Of a DNA stretch of 64,000 bases, positions 21,133-32,873 are shown piece by piece. The first letter of the stretch is position 1. Every line of letters begins with the position of its first letter. Made by a program: the position numbers and the translations under genes. Under the pieces are notes generated by a model, which worked only from the letters and a program-made list of their open reading frames with translations, did no database searches and was not told where the DNA came from. The stretch is from Zygnema cylindricum (taxonomy: Eukaryota; Streptophyta; Zygnematophyceae; Zygnematales; Zygnemataceae): assembly GCA_037447655.1 (NCBI GenBank), contig JBBHKE010001659.1, positions 1 to 64,000 of the forward strand, in the 5' to 3' direction.

Positions 21133-21250
21133 ACGTAACCTTGAATCCTCAACCCAACCCTAAATCCTACAGCTTAACCCTAAATCCAACAGCCTAACCC
21201 TAAACCCTACAACCTAGCCCTAATTCTTATAGCCTAACCCTAAATTTACA
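21133..21250 (+). repeat. telomere-like 20-bp minisatellite
   Basis: Five to six units of about 20 bp have the form AACCCTAAATCCTACAGCCT. Each contains CCCTAAA, the plant telomere heptamer (TTTAGGG complement), or a one-base variant. The spacing is 20, not 7, so it is an interstitial, diverged array and not a chromosome end. Confidence 0.85.
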
Positions 21251-21425
21251 GTTTTGTATTTTCGTTTTTGTTTTTTTTTTCTTTTTTTTCATCTTTTTTT
21301 ATTCCTTCACTTGTTTTTCTTCCAGCTCCTTTATTTTAAATTAAATTTTTTAAAAGATTTTCTTATTTTTTTCTTTTTATTATTTTATATTTGTTTCTTC
21401 TTCTTAATTTTTTTCTTTTCAATGT

Positions 21426-22040
21426 TTTTTTGGCTTAAGGGAATTTTCCAAATTTTACCTAGTATTGTCTCAAGGCTGGCATTTGGAAACTGTCAAAAAA
21501 TTGTTCATTTAGAAGATGACGATAACAATGTAGGAATAAAAATCCCCCCACAATATAGTGAGTCAGATTGGGCACGGATCATCAAAGATACATTAAAACA
21601 ACGTAACCCAAACACAGCACAAGCTTATCAAGTTGGTTTAAATCAGTTTGATAATTTTTGGAGTGCACAAACGCACCCAAATGTATCAATTACACCAGAT
21701 AGGGTTATTGGATTACTAGAGAATAACAAAAATATGAGCTATACCACATTGATACAATAGGTGAAAGGACTTCAATAATCATATAAAACGCAATTAGCAA
21801 TAAAAGGAGGGGGGGTGAAAACCTTAGAGACAACAATATCATGAAAAAACTTTTACGAAGTCTAAAAAAAACACATCATTTAAAAAAAAATATATATGAA
21901 AGCCGCCAAGAGGGCATACGAGAAGCCTATTCTCTCAAAGATTACAAAGGGTTTTCAACATTTTGGTTGGAGTTGGCCGAAAAAAAGTAGAAAGAAAAAA
22001 TGTTGGGGATGGAACCATTCACCAGATTCAAGTGAGGTAT
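21426..22040 (+). pseudogene. possible tyrosine-recombinase (Crypton-like) N-terminal fragment
   Basis: After a T-rich, Phe-coding stretch, the frame at about 21500-21760 reads SESDWARIIKDTLKQRNPNT, then AQAYQVGLNQFDNFW, then SITPDRVIGLLENNKNMSYT. The NTxxAYxxxLxxFxxF plus ITxDRVxxLL pattern resembles the SAM-like DNA-binding domain that precedes the catalytic core of Crypton-type tyrosine recombinases. After stops and one shift, a further block (KNIYESRQEGIREAYSLKDY, about 21888-21947) follows. No catalytic R-H-R-Y residues are visible. The call rests on pattern resemblance only. Confidence 0.35.
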
Positions 22041-23585
22041 ATATCGATAAAAATACTAAATCTTATATTTCGTTTTTTCGATTCATGTTGTTCTTTACTT
22101 TACACTTTATTTTATTCAGTGCATTTCTTTTCAGTTTCTTATCCGATTTTATTGTTTTAGGGGTTGGATTTTTTTTTTACTTCAAATTACATTTTTTTTA
22201 ACATGTTTTTTAGAGACTCTACAAGTTTTTAGGGGTTTACTCCAAACTCTATTTAAAACAAGGACGGAAATTATGTGTAATTTTTGTTTTTTGAGAGGAA
22301 GTATACATTCTTTTAAAATAAATCTCTTATTATGTTTGTCATATATATTTTCTGTTTGTGTTGTTTTCTTTATTTTTTGGTGATGTTATTTTGTTTTTTG
22401 GGAGAAAAGGTACATTCTTTTTAAAGAAAGCTCACATTATATTTGTAACATTGACATTTTTTGTCTCTTTGTTGTTTTTTTTTTTTTTTTTATGATACAA
22501 TTTATCATAAACCATGCTGTAATAAGATTTCGTACCTCTCACAAAATCCCATTACTACAACCAATTTCAACCACACATTCCACACATCGGAAAATACACA
22601 TCCACATTGGACATCACTCACACAAGGATAAACTATAAATTAGAAGAAGCTCCTGTCCACATAACATTAGCTTGGTCTCTTGCCCTCGTGGCTCAACCCT
22701 TCTTTTTAAAGTATTCCTAGTGCCCTCCAGTGTGAAATAATAATATCTCTTAACTACTGAAACACTACTTAGTTGGCAAGAGATATATGTGCAAAATGCC
22801 ATTGCTCTAATTTGGTATTATTCGCTCTAGACCAAGATCATTCAGAATTTCCAAACTTTTCCAAATGAAAAGATGTCTACTCTTCTCTTAGACTTCACTA
22901 TTTATCCATCATCGCCCTGGACTGGCCAGGCCAGAGTCAACACTCCGTTGAACAGGTTTTGCTTAGGCCAATCATTGATCAGCAAGGACAAGTACTCAGA
23001 ATAACCAATGCAAAAACGTGCAAAATCTCTTACTAACTACGTAGGATTTACTAACTAATCAAACGCTACATTTCACTACTTAACATTTACACGCAAAAGT
23101 GCGCGAAAAACAAAACGCGACTTGGCACGAACGTGCGTCGCAAATTTCACACGCGAAACTACCTATAAAATTCCATAAAGTGAAAATAATGTTTGTATTA
23201 AAAATTGTAAGAAACGAACAATTGTGCGTACCATACAAAAAATTGATTCATTTCGTACTTTTTAAACGTGCGCCTGAACTTCCACTGCTAGTTTGACCCT
23301 TAACCCGTTAAAATGAACACCTATTCGTTATTTTGACCTCGCGATGTCGCATAAATATGCGAATCGCTATATCTTTTAAAATACAACTCCAAATCATGCA
23401 ATTCTTTCGCGGACGTCTACCAAATTCAAAAATTTATATTTGTAACACATAAATACTCATTTACAAACAAGTTTGATCCACTATTATTATTACATAATCC
23501 CCTTCTTATATTTAACTAACCTCAGTTAAAACACATTTTATTCTCAAGACGGGACTTCAATATCGCCTTTATAAATACTCAAAAT
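22041..23585. other. no gene recognised; AT-rich
   Basis: T-rich low complexity runs to about 22500. A plus-strand 45-codon stretch near 22870-23003 (LLLDFTIYPSSPWTGQARVN) looks protein-like but is unassigned. Confidence 0.4.
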
Positions 23586-23589
23586 TTTT

Positions 23590-23990
23590 ATCTTCTAAAG
23601 TTAACCCATCTTCTAGCCATCCTAGATAATGCAATTGCCAGAATATAGTATTGCGGACCTTAAACTGTTGACCAATCAATCTATTACCCATCTGTGGACC
23701 TCAGGTTCTAAAATTATTGAGGGATCCAATTCCAATTCTCGTTCAGTTGGTCAAAGATTTGTTGGTTTCAACTGACTGATGTGTATCACTTGATGAATTT
23801 TTGTTGAAGGCAGAAAGTCCAATTTGGCAACAACTTACGATATCATTCGATTACAGTAAATGGTCAAATGTACTTAGGAGAAAATTTCCCCGTAGGATCC
23901 GATTGTCCTCGATCTTGCACCTGTAATGAGTTGTTGAAAGCCAAAGCCAAACCTTGTCAACTGTGCTAACCATCCAATCACCATGTTTGG
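23590..23990 (-). pseudogene. gypsy integrase C-terminus and degenerate chromodomain-like tail
   Basis: Read on the minus strand, a VDKVWLWLST block (integrase C-terminal region) is followed by IHISQLKPTNL (the usual HVSLLKP junction). A frame with PEVHRWVIDxLV and HYLGWLEDGLTLEDKNF near 23640-23590 recalls a chromodomain. Several stops and shifts are present. Confidence 0.6.
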
Positions 23991-25092
23991 GGTTAGCATT
24001 TAATTCTTGCCTTCTTTGTGCCTCCACTAATGCATCCCAATCTGTTTTCCAAACTCTTTAAATGAATTCCCAAAAATCCGTTCCAGAACCCCTATTCTCT
24101 TTAGTGACCCATGTTGTTAAGTCTAAAGCTTATCTCGGTTGGTATCCGAATGCAACTTCAAACGGTGAGAATCCTGTACAAGCATGTATACATGAATTGT
24201 ATGCAAATTCTATTAATGACATTTAGACCCCTGTAATTGAACCACTAAAACAACTTATATTTTTCCAGTGTACTGTTCATCCTTTCTTCTGCATTTATCC
24301 GGATGATAAGAGATACTCATTTGTAATTTGGTTCTAATTTGCTGCAATTTTTCCAAAATGCAGACTAAACCTAAAATCCCTATCAGTACTATAGACAAGG
24401 GACTCTATAATGTCTGGCCACGTGTCAAAATAACTTTTGGAATATCTACAACTGAATGAGTAGTTTTGCAAGGGATAAAGATTGCAATATTATTGAACTT
24501 ATAGACTATGACCATGATGGTATCATTTTTTCTAGATGTAGTAGGCAACATGAGAATAATATCCATAGTGACATATTCCCATGGTCTTTCAGTATTTCTT
24601 AAAGTTTTAAAAGACCTTTATGTTTATGGTTACTAGGTTTACTCTGTTGGCAAGGGACACAACTTTCCACGTGTTTCGACACCTCCTTTGCCATCCCGGG
24701 CCAAAACAATCTACTCTGCAACTGACTAAGAGTTTTATCTCGACCTAAATCTCTTAAATGCTTATAGGCTTCCTCTAAAGCTGTTTTCTTAAGTCTCCCA
24801 TTTCAGGAATGCATAATATATCCCCTGTTCACAAATACAGTAAACCATTTTTTATTCTAAAGTTTTTGACATGCCTCTCATTTAATGGGTCAGAGTTCCC
24901 TCCCGAAATATTCTTGCAAATAAGAGCAAAATAAGGATCTTTATCATAACCATTTTTAACAACATCTAAAAAAAATTCATCGCGAACCATCACACTTATT
25001 TCAAAACATCTAGTTAAAGGATCTGCGACTACATTTGTCTTTCCAGGAATATGTTTCACATTAAATTTGAAATATGCCAATTTTGCATCCAC
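23991..25092 (-). pseudogene. Ty3/gypsy integrase (decayed, minus strand)
   Basis: An ISYHPD block at about 24320 (the motif preceding the catalytic Glu) and a GFSPFEVAFGYQPR block at about 24155 are typical of gypsy integrase. The frame 25092-24829 (VKHIPGKTNVVADPLTRC...) joins the RNase H end to the integrase N-terminus. Many stops are present. Confidence 0.8.
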
Positions 25093-25457
25093 CTAACATC
25101 TCTGCCAATCATAATCTGTGCATCACTTAATCTTTGTAGATAGGAGAGTTCCTTATCATCACATTGAACAGTAAAATCTTTATTATGCAAATAACAATGC
25201 CATTTCACCAATGCGTGAACAATTGCAAGTTATTTTTTTTCCCATGCTGGATAGTTCTTTTCAACACCATTGGATTTTTTCCACTCAAAAGCAATAGGAT
25301 GAAAATGTTTGCCAACTTTTTGACTTATGACTGCACCTAAACCTTTATCACATGCATTAGTAGTGATCAAAACTTCAAATTCCCCAGCAGGATTAGGATA
25401 CACTAGTGTAGGGGCAGGGGTCAACTTCCCTTTTAGTTCCTCGAAAGATCTCTCTTA
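25093..25457 (-). pseudogene. Ty3/gypsy RNase H (decayed, minus strand)
   Basis: The frame 25424-25230 reads TTNACDKGLGAVISQKVGKH and HPIAFEWKKSNGVEKNYPAW, the RNase H signature with the first Asp replaced by Asn (TTNA for TDA). Confidence 0.8.
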
Positions 25458-26370
25458 ATCGGCTCCTCACACAAACGTCTCATTTTCACGAAGTAAATCC
25501 GTCAAATGTGCGGCGATCATACTGTAGTTCTTGATAAATTGCTTGAAATAAGTGGCTAATCCCAAAAATGATCTAACTTCCGTGACATTAGTGGGTTGCT
25601 TCCAATTTTGGATTGCAGTAATTTTAGATGGATTGGTTTTAACACCTTCCCCACTAATTATATGTCCCAAAAAAAATTGTTCACTTTTAAAAAAACTAGA
25701 TTTTGACAATTTTCCATATAGTTTTTTTCCCTTACTCTTTCCAACACTTTCCGTCAATAGATTACATGTTGTTATTTAGATTCACTTTAAATTGGAATAT
25801 CATTTATAAACACCTGAAACAACTTATTGATATAATATAAAAAGGTTTGGTTCATTAATCTTCGATAAGTAGGCGGTGCATTCGTCAAACCAAATGATAT
25901 CACTATCCATTCAAAATGACCGACTCTAGTTCTAAAAGCAGTTTTGTCCACATCTTCGGTTCTAATTGGCACCTGAATAAAGCCACTACGCATTTCAATC
26001 AAAGAAATAATTTAGCACCTTTCAAACAATCTATTAAATCACAAATTAAAGGTAACAATACTTACCTTTCACCGTAATCTTGTTCAGATTTGAATAGTCG
26101 AAAATCATTCTCACCGTTCCGTCTTTCTTTTTGACGAAGAGAACTCGTGCTCCGTACGGTGATTTGCTGGACTAAATATTTCTTTTTTCCAGAAGCTCCT
26201 TTATCTGTTTTTTAACTCATCTTGCTCAAAGAAACTATGCTTATAAATTCATGAGAAAAGAGGATTACATACAGGTTCAAGGTTTATAATATGTTCCATA
26301 TCTCGGGAAGGTGGCATTCTTGAGGGTAAATCACATGGGAAAACATCATAAAATTCAAAAATCATATCTT
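25458..26370 (-). pseudogene. Ty3/gypsy reverse transcriptase (decayed, minus strand)
   Basis: From 26370 downward: a DLPSRMPPSRDMEH linker, then [20 protein letters not shown] and [15 protein letters not shown] frameshifted [16 protein letters not shown] follows, then IEMRSGFIQVPI, then FVINDIPI-like remnants where the active site YxDD is lost (FINDIPI). It ends in GHIISGEGVKTNPSKI and RSFLGLATYFKQFI. Gag, protease and LTRs are not seen, so this is an internal fragment. Confidence 0.88.
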
Positions 26371-27694
26371 AAACAACAACATCAGATGTATTTATGTTAT
26401 TTACAAAATTAGATTTTTGTTTTTCAATATTATTAGTCGTGTTTGATTTAGGAATAACATCAATGTTAGTGTTTTCTTCCCCCTTTTCATTAGTACCTGC
26501 CTCAGTTACCAATAACAAAAAAGTTTTATCTCGGAAGTTTTATATTTGGAATGTCATCTTGGTAGAAGTTGGTAGAATAACAGAGGAAAATGAGGTATCA
26601 TTGAGTACGGCATTGGACAGGTTGGAAGATCACCAATTCGTGAACAAATGGAGTATGCGCGACATATCAAGGAGAATAGCGACTGAAAACAAAAAAAACT
26701 AAATTGAAGTTTGTGGGAGTTTTTTGGCACTTGTTATAAATGTGTTTTTTGTAGCTTTTGAAACTTTGTAGAAACCTATAATGTTTATTTAAGCTGATTT
26801 TTTTAGAAATCCAAACTTATGTTATAAGTTTGCTTATAGTTTTATTATTTTTGGCCCATGATATATTTATATTTTATTTATTTTTTATTTTATTTAGTAC
26901 GAACCCTAAAATTGCATAACTTGTTTTTTTATTTGATAAAGAAAGGCGCGTAACCTTTAATGTTGTGGAATTCAATGTTTTTTGTATTATATTTCACAAA
27001 ATGTTCATTTTAATTAATATTCACAAAAAAAAAAATTTAATATTTGTTGCCCAATGTGTTTTCATCATTAAGTTGGATATCGTGTACACAAACACTAATT
27101 CTATATGTATATGATTTTATTTTCATTATTTTTATCAACAATTACGTTAGGCTAAAAAAAATTAGTTAATGTTTTTTGGTTTATATAACAAACTATAACT
27201 CGCCACAAACCAAATATAGTTTATCTATCATCGTCGATTAAAAATGTAGTCGTTGTGTTTATGAAACTTAATAGGCTTGAAACATTGTGAGATATAAAAA
27301 AGATAACATCGATCGTGGGGGTAAAATTTATAATATATTTATTTTTTTGATACTACAAAACAAAACAAAAGCAACGAGTAAGAGTTCTCGTCATTTTTTT
27401 GTTTTTTTTTTGTTATACATTTTTTTTGTCAAAAACTTAATCAAATATTTCATTTTTTGTATCAACAATTACGTTAGATCAAAAAGTTTTAGTTAATGTA
27501 TTTGATATATACAACAAAATATAACGTAACACAAACCAAATAAAGTTTCTTTATTATGGTTGATAAATAATGAAGTCGTTATATTTGTCAAACTTAATAG
27601 GTTGGAAACTCTGTAAGATACAAAAATCATAACATCGATTACGGGAGTAAAATTCCTACATTTTTTCCTTTTGTGATACTATGACAGATAATAA
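26371..27694. other. no gene recognised; strongly AT-rich
   Basis: One plus-strand frame (26394-26702) ends in a hydrophilic segment (VGRITEENEVSLSTALDRLE) without family resemblance. Two similar blocks of about 180 bp occur near 27130-27330 and 27460-27680 (ACAATTACGTTAG..., GAAACTTAATAGGCTTG-like) as a diverged direct repeat. Otherwise nothing is seen. Confidence 0.45.
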
Positions 27695-28817
27695 TATTGG
27701 CCATAGCCATTTCCAACCATGGATTTACCCTCGGAAGCAACACAAACTACCCAAAAACAACCTACTTTGAATCCACTCAGAATTCTACAAAATTAAACTA
27801 CATAAACAGATAGTCCCTAGGTCACTAAGTTTCCCCACAAACTTTAATATAAAAATACCAAATAGATTATCACATCACCCAATCAAAGTTGCAAAAAATT
27901 AGTCTGCCATTGCAGAATAACATTCTGCCAGAACTTTGATAAATCGGACTAACTTCACAATGAAGCCCCAAGCAAACCAACCACACACTAGGTCTGCAAA
28001 TTTGCCACAATATTACTGAAATTATTAGAAACTTACGTGCAAAATTCCAAATGATTCTGCCAATATACTTGAGAGAAATTCTCAGGTGTAAATTACCAAA
28101 ATGGAGCAAAAACAGTTTTTGTCCAAAAAGTTCCTAAGTCCAAAAAATGATTAAGTCCTACAAATATACACTAGAGCTCACTACTAACTGTACGGAGGCA
28201 TACCAGCCGTACCTAATCTATCATCTACCTCTTTTAATATGAGTATACCCGAATACTTCGGATTTGTCAGAATGAATAGATCTACACTAATAACTAATAC
28301 ACATGGGACAAAACATTGTTGTAAATTTTTACAAACCTTACGAATTTCTTCAAACGAATCTGGACCGTCCAAAATAAATATCATGTTATGGACCCGATTT
28401 CGCGTCCCTCACCAAAATGACCAAACTGACGACGCGCCGTCCGTAGCTCTTTTTCGGCATAATTGATGTCGTGTCACGTGATCACACAATCCCCTTGACG
28501 AACTGACGTCACCTCATCCAAATTAGTCCATACTAGCATCGTCCTTTTTCACAATATTCCAAGTCCGATCGCTTCTCGATTCGCCGTTCATTTGACTTGC
28601 ATATTCCATATATTTCTTTATGTTTGTTTGCGCCACTCAAATAGTTCCGTACATCCCAAAACAATTAGGACCATTACTCCCCCAATTCGGAAATCCATTC
28701 GAACCTCCACAGTAAATCAAGATAGCATACGCAATAAAAATGGCGTCAAGTACTCACAAAATATTGTCTACGCACGAAACGTCGCGTACGCACGAAACTT
28801 ACTTTTCAAAAACAACA
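27695..28817 (-). repeat. single LTR related to element A (diverged)
   Basis: It begins TATTGGCCATAGCC and ends AAAAACAACA. It is followed by CTCCCCCAAAAATTTAG, the complement of a polypurine tract, exactly as in element A (44829). It shares with A the CGCACGAAAC repeats and a GATCGCTTC...CGCCGT(T/C)CATTT block near the end. The other LTR is not found. Confidence 0.75.
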
Positions 28818-29089
28818 CTCCCCCAAAAATTTAGCTGCGTGCATGCGGAATAAAATAAAAACAGAGTAGATGCTACGGTTGCAATGTCGAAGCAGCGCAA
28901 TTGCAATGGCGGATAAGGGCAGCATAGCAGCATAGCAACGCAACGTTGCGTACCCTTAACTGCAAAAACTGCCACTTTCTAAATATGGCGGCAGCCATGG
29001 CGCGCCTTTGATCCTTACTCTCTTTCTTTAAAACAAAACTAAAATAGGGAAGTGAACTATTAATTACCTCTTTTCAACAGTGATCACTC
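28818..29089 (-). mobile_element. internal remnant adjoining the 27.7-kb LTR
   Basis: A polypurine-tract complement is followed by non-coding sequence with GCATAGCAGCATAGCAACG repeats (about 28920-28945). No ORF is present. Confidence 0.5.
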
Positions 29090-30005
29090 CACAGAAGGTG
29101 ACTATTAACCAAAGGACGAGCCAAAACCGATTTGGGATTGGGCGCGGTGGGTGGAAGTGTAAAAATCGCCCGGAAAGCTCTCCTTGGTGGGCCTGAGTAG
29201 GTAAAATGAAAGGTGAAATAAAACTTGTTCCTTGGGTGATAGAAGAAAGGTAGGTGAAAAAACTTGCGGCTGATCGCACGCCAAATTTGGTGTCGGATAC
29301 AAAAGGAAGGCCGGAAAACGCTAGCAGGAAACCATGGCCGAAGCGTCCGAGCCGTTGGCAAAATAAGAAATTCTCCAAAATACTCGCAAATATCACCACA
29401 ATTTGAGTGTTAAAGATGGTTGGAGATCTCCACGAAGTGAAAAAAGGAAATCGGTTCAAATTGGAAGAGCTGATTATGAAAAAATGGGAGAACGGATGGA
29501 GCCGAGTTGCCCACTAATAGAAAGGTCCCCGAAAATAAGTTCCGTAGGACACATGCACGCCAAGGTTGGCGCTGGAGACGCAAAGAGGATGGCAAAAAAC
29601 CTTAGGAGAAAACCATGGCCTAAGTTTCGAGGAAGTTGTCGGCGACAAACAATTCCTGCCAAAACGAGCCGAGCTTACGTAATATTGTTGCCTGACTAGT
29701 TTCACGCCAGAGTGGGTGGCCAAGATGGCGAGAGATGGCCACACAAGGTAAGAAGGAAATCGGCCGAAACTGGCAGACTGGATTACTAGAGAACGAAAGA
29801 GCGGATGGAGATGTTCTACCCACCAATAGAAGTATTTTTGAAAATACGTTCTTTCAAGTACCCGTACGCCAAATTTGACGGCGGATACACAAAGAGATGG
29901 TCAAAAAACCCTAGCTGGAAGCCATGGCTGAAGCTTCTGGAAGAACGATACGTCGCAATACACAAAAATTCTTGTAAAACCCGCGCTCTAAAAATTCGGA
30001 ATGCC
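29090..30005. repeat. three diverged tandem repeats of about 0.3 kb
   Basis: Anchor words recur in the same order: an ACGCCAAATTTG(G/A)-like word, a GGATACA(C)AAA(G)GA word, and AA(A/G)CCATGGCC(G/T)AAG. The last word falls near 29330, 29611 and 29920, giving units of about 282 and 309 bp. Open frames on the minus strand repeat in register for the same reason. The function is unknown. Confidence 0.8.
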
Positions 30006-30089
30006 AGTGTGGATCTTCAGCGTTTACCACTGTAAGTATTATTATACGCTAATCAAACTTTTACGCTAATAACGTTTGGCGGTGTACAG

Positions 30090-30645
30090 TACACCGTCAA
30101 TCGCTATTAGAGTAAAGGAATAAATAGCGTAAAAAAAGAATAAGTGTTATTAACACTAATCGAGAAATTTTTTTCTTTGAAAAAAAAAATATATACTAAT
30201 TAATCAATAACTCTAATTTGGGTTGTCCAGAATAATAAATACCCGCCCTTAAAATGTCTACAGTAATATGTGTATCCGTACAAATTCTGACAATTCGTAC
30301 GTCGTCGCGTTGTTCATACGGTCGACGGATGAACATATGAGAATGTGATTTTTTTCGACGAGTTTGCGTCTCTTTCTTCAAGTGCACATTCACATGTGTG
30401 TGCAATAATGTTAAGTGTCTTTTTATGCCTTTGTATTTCAAAAAGTACCATTTCGTACAGAGATATCCTTTCCGTACGCCACACTATTTTCATTGAGGTG
30501 TACTTCCATTATTAACGCTAATTGAAATAAAACCCTAATTATAATAATGGATAAAATAGAATTATGGATTGTATTTAAGGTTTTTTTTTTTTGAAAAAAG
30601 GGCACCGAATTGGCGTTTTATACTCTAATAGCGATTGACGGTGTA
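30090..30645 (+). mobile_element. TACACC-family TIR element with 25-bp near-perfect termini
   Basis: Its left end, TACACCGTCAATCGCTATTA plus GAGTA, equals the reverse complement of its right end. It is bordered by TA on both sides. Immediately left, 30065-30086 is another, inverted terminus, so the two meet as GGTGTACAGTACACC (30081-30095). It is non-coding. Confidence 0.85.
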
Positions 30646-31149
30646 GTGTACCCTCGCATACACTTTACATTTTATTACTGGCTTGTGCTGAAACTGATCG
30701 CACTTTACTGTAATCTGATGTAAGCTCTAGGATTATGCGACAGATGCATGCATATCTTTATCCAAATTATAGACCTTTAGTCGTCTGTTTGAAAACCTAT
30801 GAATAGGCCGACTTTCTGTTCGTCTGCACCGGTAAACGAAGTGTCCCTCGGCCGCCGTCAGCGAACTGGTAGCTTTGTCCCTCAGTCGACGTCAACAAAC
30901 GATCAGCTTTTTCCCTTGGGCAACCTCAACGACAAGGTAACTTTCAAAGCACCACTTTGGCAATCGTTTTTAACCGTCAGATCTTAGCTCCTTGAACCTG
31001 TCAATGAAACTAGATGAAACCGCCACCTGCACTAATGCGTCTTGAGCCATCTATCCTTCGTAGGTGACCATCCAATTATACGTCAACCATTGTGTTGTTT
31101 TGGGTCGCGTCTAAAAATGCCCGTACAGACCTCTTGAATGATACAAAAA
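30646..31149. other. no gene recognised
   Basis: A block at about 31081-31137 (GGGTCGCGTCTA..AATGCCCGTAC) recurs at about 32080-32147, on the other side of the foldback element. This suggests an older direct repeat split by it. Confidence 0.5.
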
Positions 31150-31957
31150 AGGAATTGCTAATCGCAGAGACTATTTTTGCTGCGCGCAGGTAGTTGTCAA
31201 AATTGTACATTTGAAGTACAATTTCGTACAAGCTACGTACCTTTAATTTCAGATCTGACGGTCAATTCGTCGAACAGCTTTGACTGGCGAAATATTCTAT
31301 CGGCAGTTAAAAAAGTGCCGCGCTTGCAAACGTCGACCGTCATAAAAAAATAAAAAATTCACACGGCCGGCGTTGGTTTATTGTAACCAAACAGCGGTAG
31401 CCACATATAAATAAAATGGCTGCGCGTAGGTAGTTTACTGCAAAAGGTAGTTTACTGCAAAAATAAAATCAACTCGTGAACCGTTACATTAAACTTGGAT
31501 ACATATTAAAAGACAACGTACAACATGTGTAAACTCGCACGAAACGAAATAAACTTCGTACAAGAGAAAAGCGTACCCGGGTGTATATATCGATGAAACT
31601 AAAATGACACGTCGTCACGTCCACGGTGGACGTGACGACGAGTTGATTTCATTTTTGCAGCTAATATGAAGTGATAAACAATCTGCGCGTAGCCATTTTA
31701 TTTACATGTGGTTGCCGCAGTTTTGTTATAGTAAGCCTGCGCCGACCGTGTGATTTTTTTTTATGACGTTCGACGTTTGCAAGCGCGACTCTTTTTTAAC
31801 CGCCGGTACAATATTCCGCTAGTCAAAGCTGTTCGACGGATTTACCGTCAGATCTGAAATTAAAGGTACGTAGCTTGTACGAAATTGTACTTCGAATGTA
31901 CAATTTCTGACAACTACCTACGCGCAGCAAAAATAGTCTCTGCGATTAGCAATTCCC
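31150..31957. mobile_element. foldback DNA element, 808 bp, 8-bp duplication
   Basis: About 300-bp arms (31150-31480 and 31640-31957) are inverted copies, starting (A/G)GGAATTGCTAATCGCAG. The perfect 8-bp duplication TACAAAAA flanks it (31142-31149 and 31958-31965), the length expected of hAT-type and related transposases. The loop contains a further perfect 31-bp palindrome (31610-31640). No ORF spans it, so it is non-autonomous. Confidence 0.92.
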
Positions 31958-31965
31958 TACAAAAA

Positions 31966-32873
31966 TTACTTACACGTTTTGATAAACAAGACGCGGTCCA
32001 TGCGCGACTAAACGCGCATGATTTACGGGACACTTTCTTGGTTGGATCTTGGTTGCTTGATCTTGTCAAGCGGTTTACGCCAATCGTTGTATTGTTTTTG
32101 TGTCGCGTCTACAAATGCCCGTACGGACGTCTAAAACAGTTCAATAGTTCTTCAACGTTATGATAAATAGGACATGGTTAGAGTGTAACGGGCATGACAA
32201 ACACATTACTGTCCAGGTTCGTGTAACGGGCATAAAAAATAAGACACCGTCCATGCCCGTGTATCGAGCGTGATTTAGGGTACTTTCGCATGTAACCAGA
32301 GCTTAGTCTTGTAGCTCTGTTTTTTAGCGAAGATTCTCCGTACAAATTTCAGAGCATTCGGATGTAAAGGCAAATAACTTGTTACTTAAAAAAGTGACTA
32401 ACGGAGACGTGTACGAAACAGTGTGACAAAATGAGGCCAAACTTCCACTCGACTTTAATTGAGGCGTCTCTCCAAACGCTGATAATTTTTGTAATCTCTG
32501 TACGCCACGTTGTGGACGTGGAGGCTTTCAACACACTGCCGTAGTACTGAGCACGCCACAGACGCCCTACTCTTCTCAGTCATGTCGTGTCTTTTTACTT
32601 TCCACCATCCAATTTTTTCCATTCTTGAAAAAACGGATTCAAAACATACCAATATAGTGTAATGAAATAGGGAAGGACGACAAACATTTACTTACGATCT
32701 TGTATACAGCTATATATGTTCAAACTTGCATGTGATATTGGCAAATATTGTTGGGTAATGGAAAATGAATAATGCAATGGGAGTTTAAACACATATTATG
32801 CGACAAAAGCCAAAGATGTAACATGAAATAAACAAAGTAAAAAATTATATATGTGTAATTTTCTGCTCGCTTT
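31966..32873. other. no gene recognised
   Basis: Short repeats such as GTGTAACGGGCAT (32183, 32221) occur. No domain is seen in any frame. Confidence 0.45.

Noticed and set aside
21133-21250. True telomere or chromosome end
   Set aside because: The period is 20 rather than 7, only a few units are present, and sequence continues on both sides.
21254-21430. Multi-pass membrane N-terminus of the 168-codon frame
   Set aside because: The Phe/Leu run comes from a T-rich tract. Only the part after about 21500 looks like protein.
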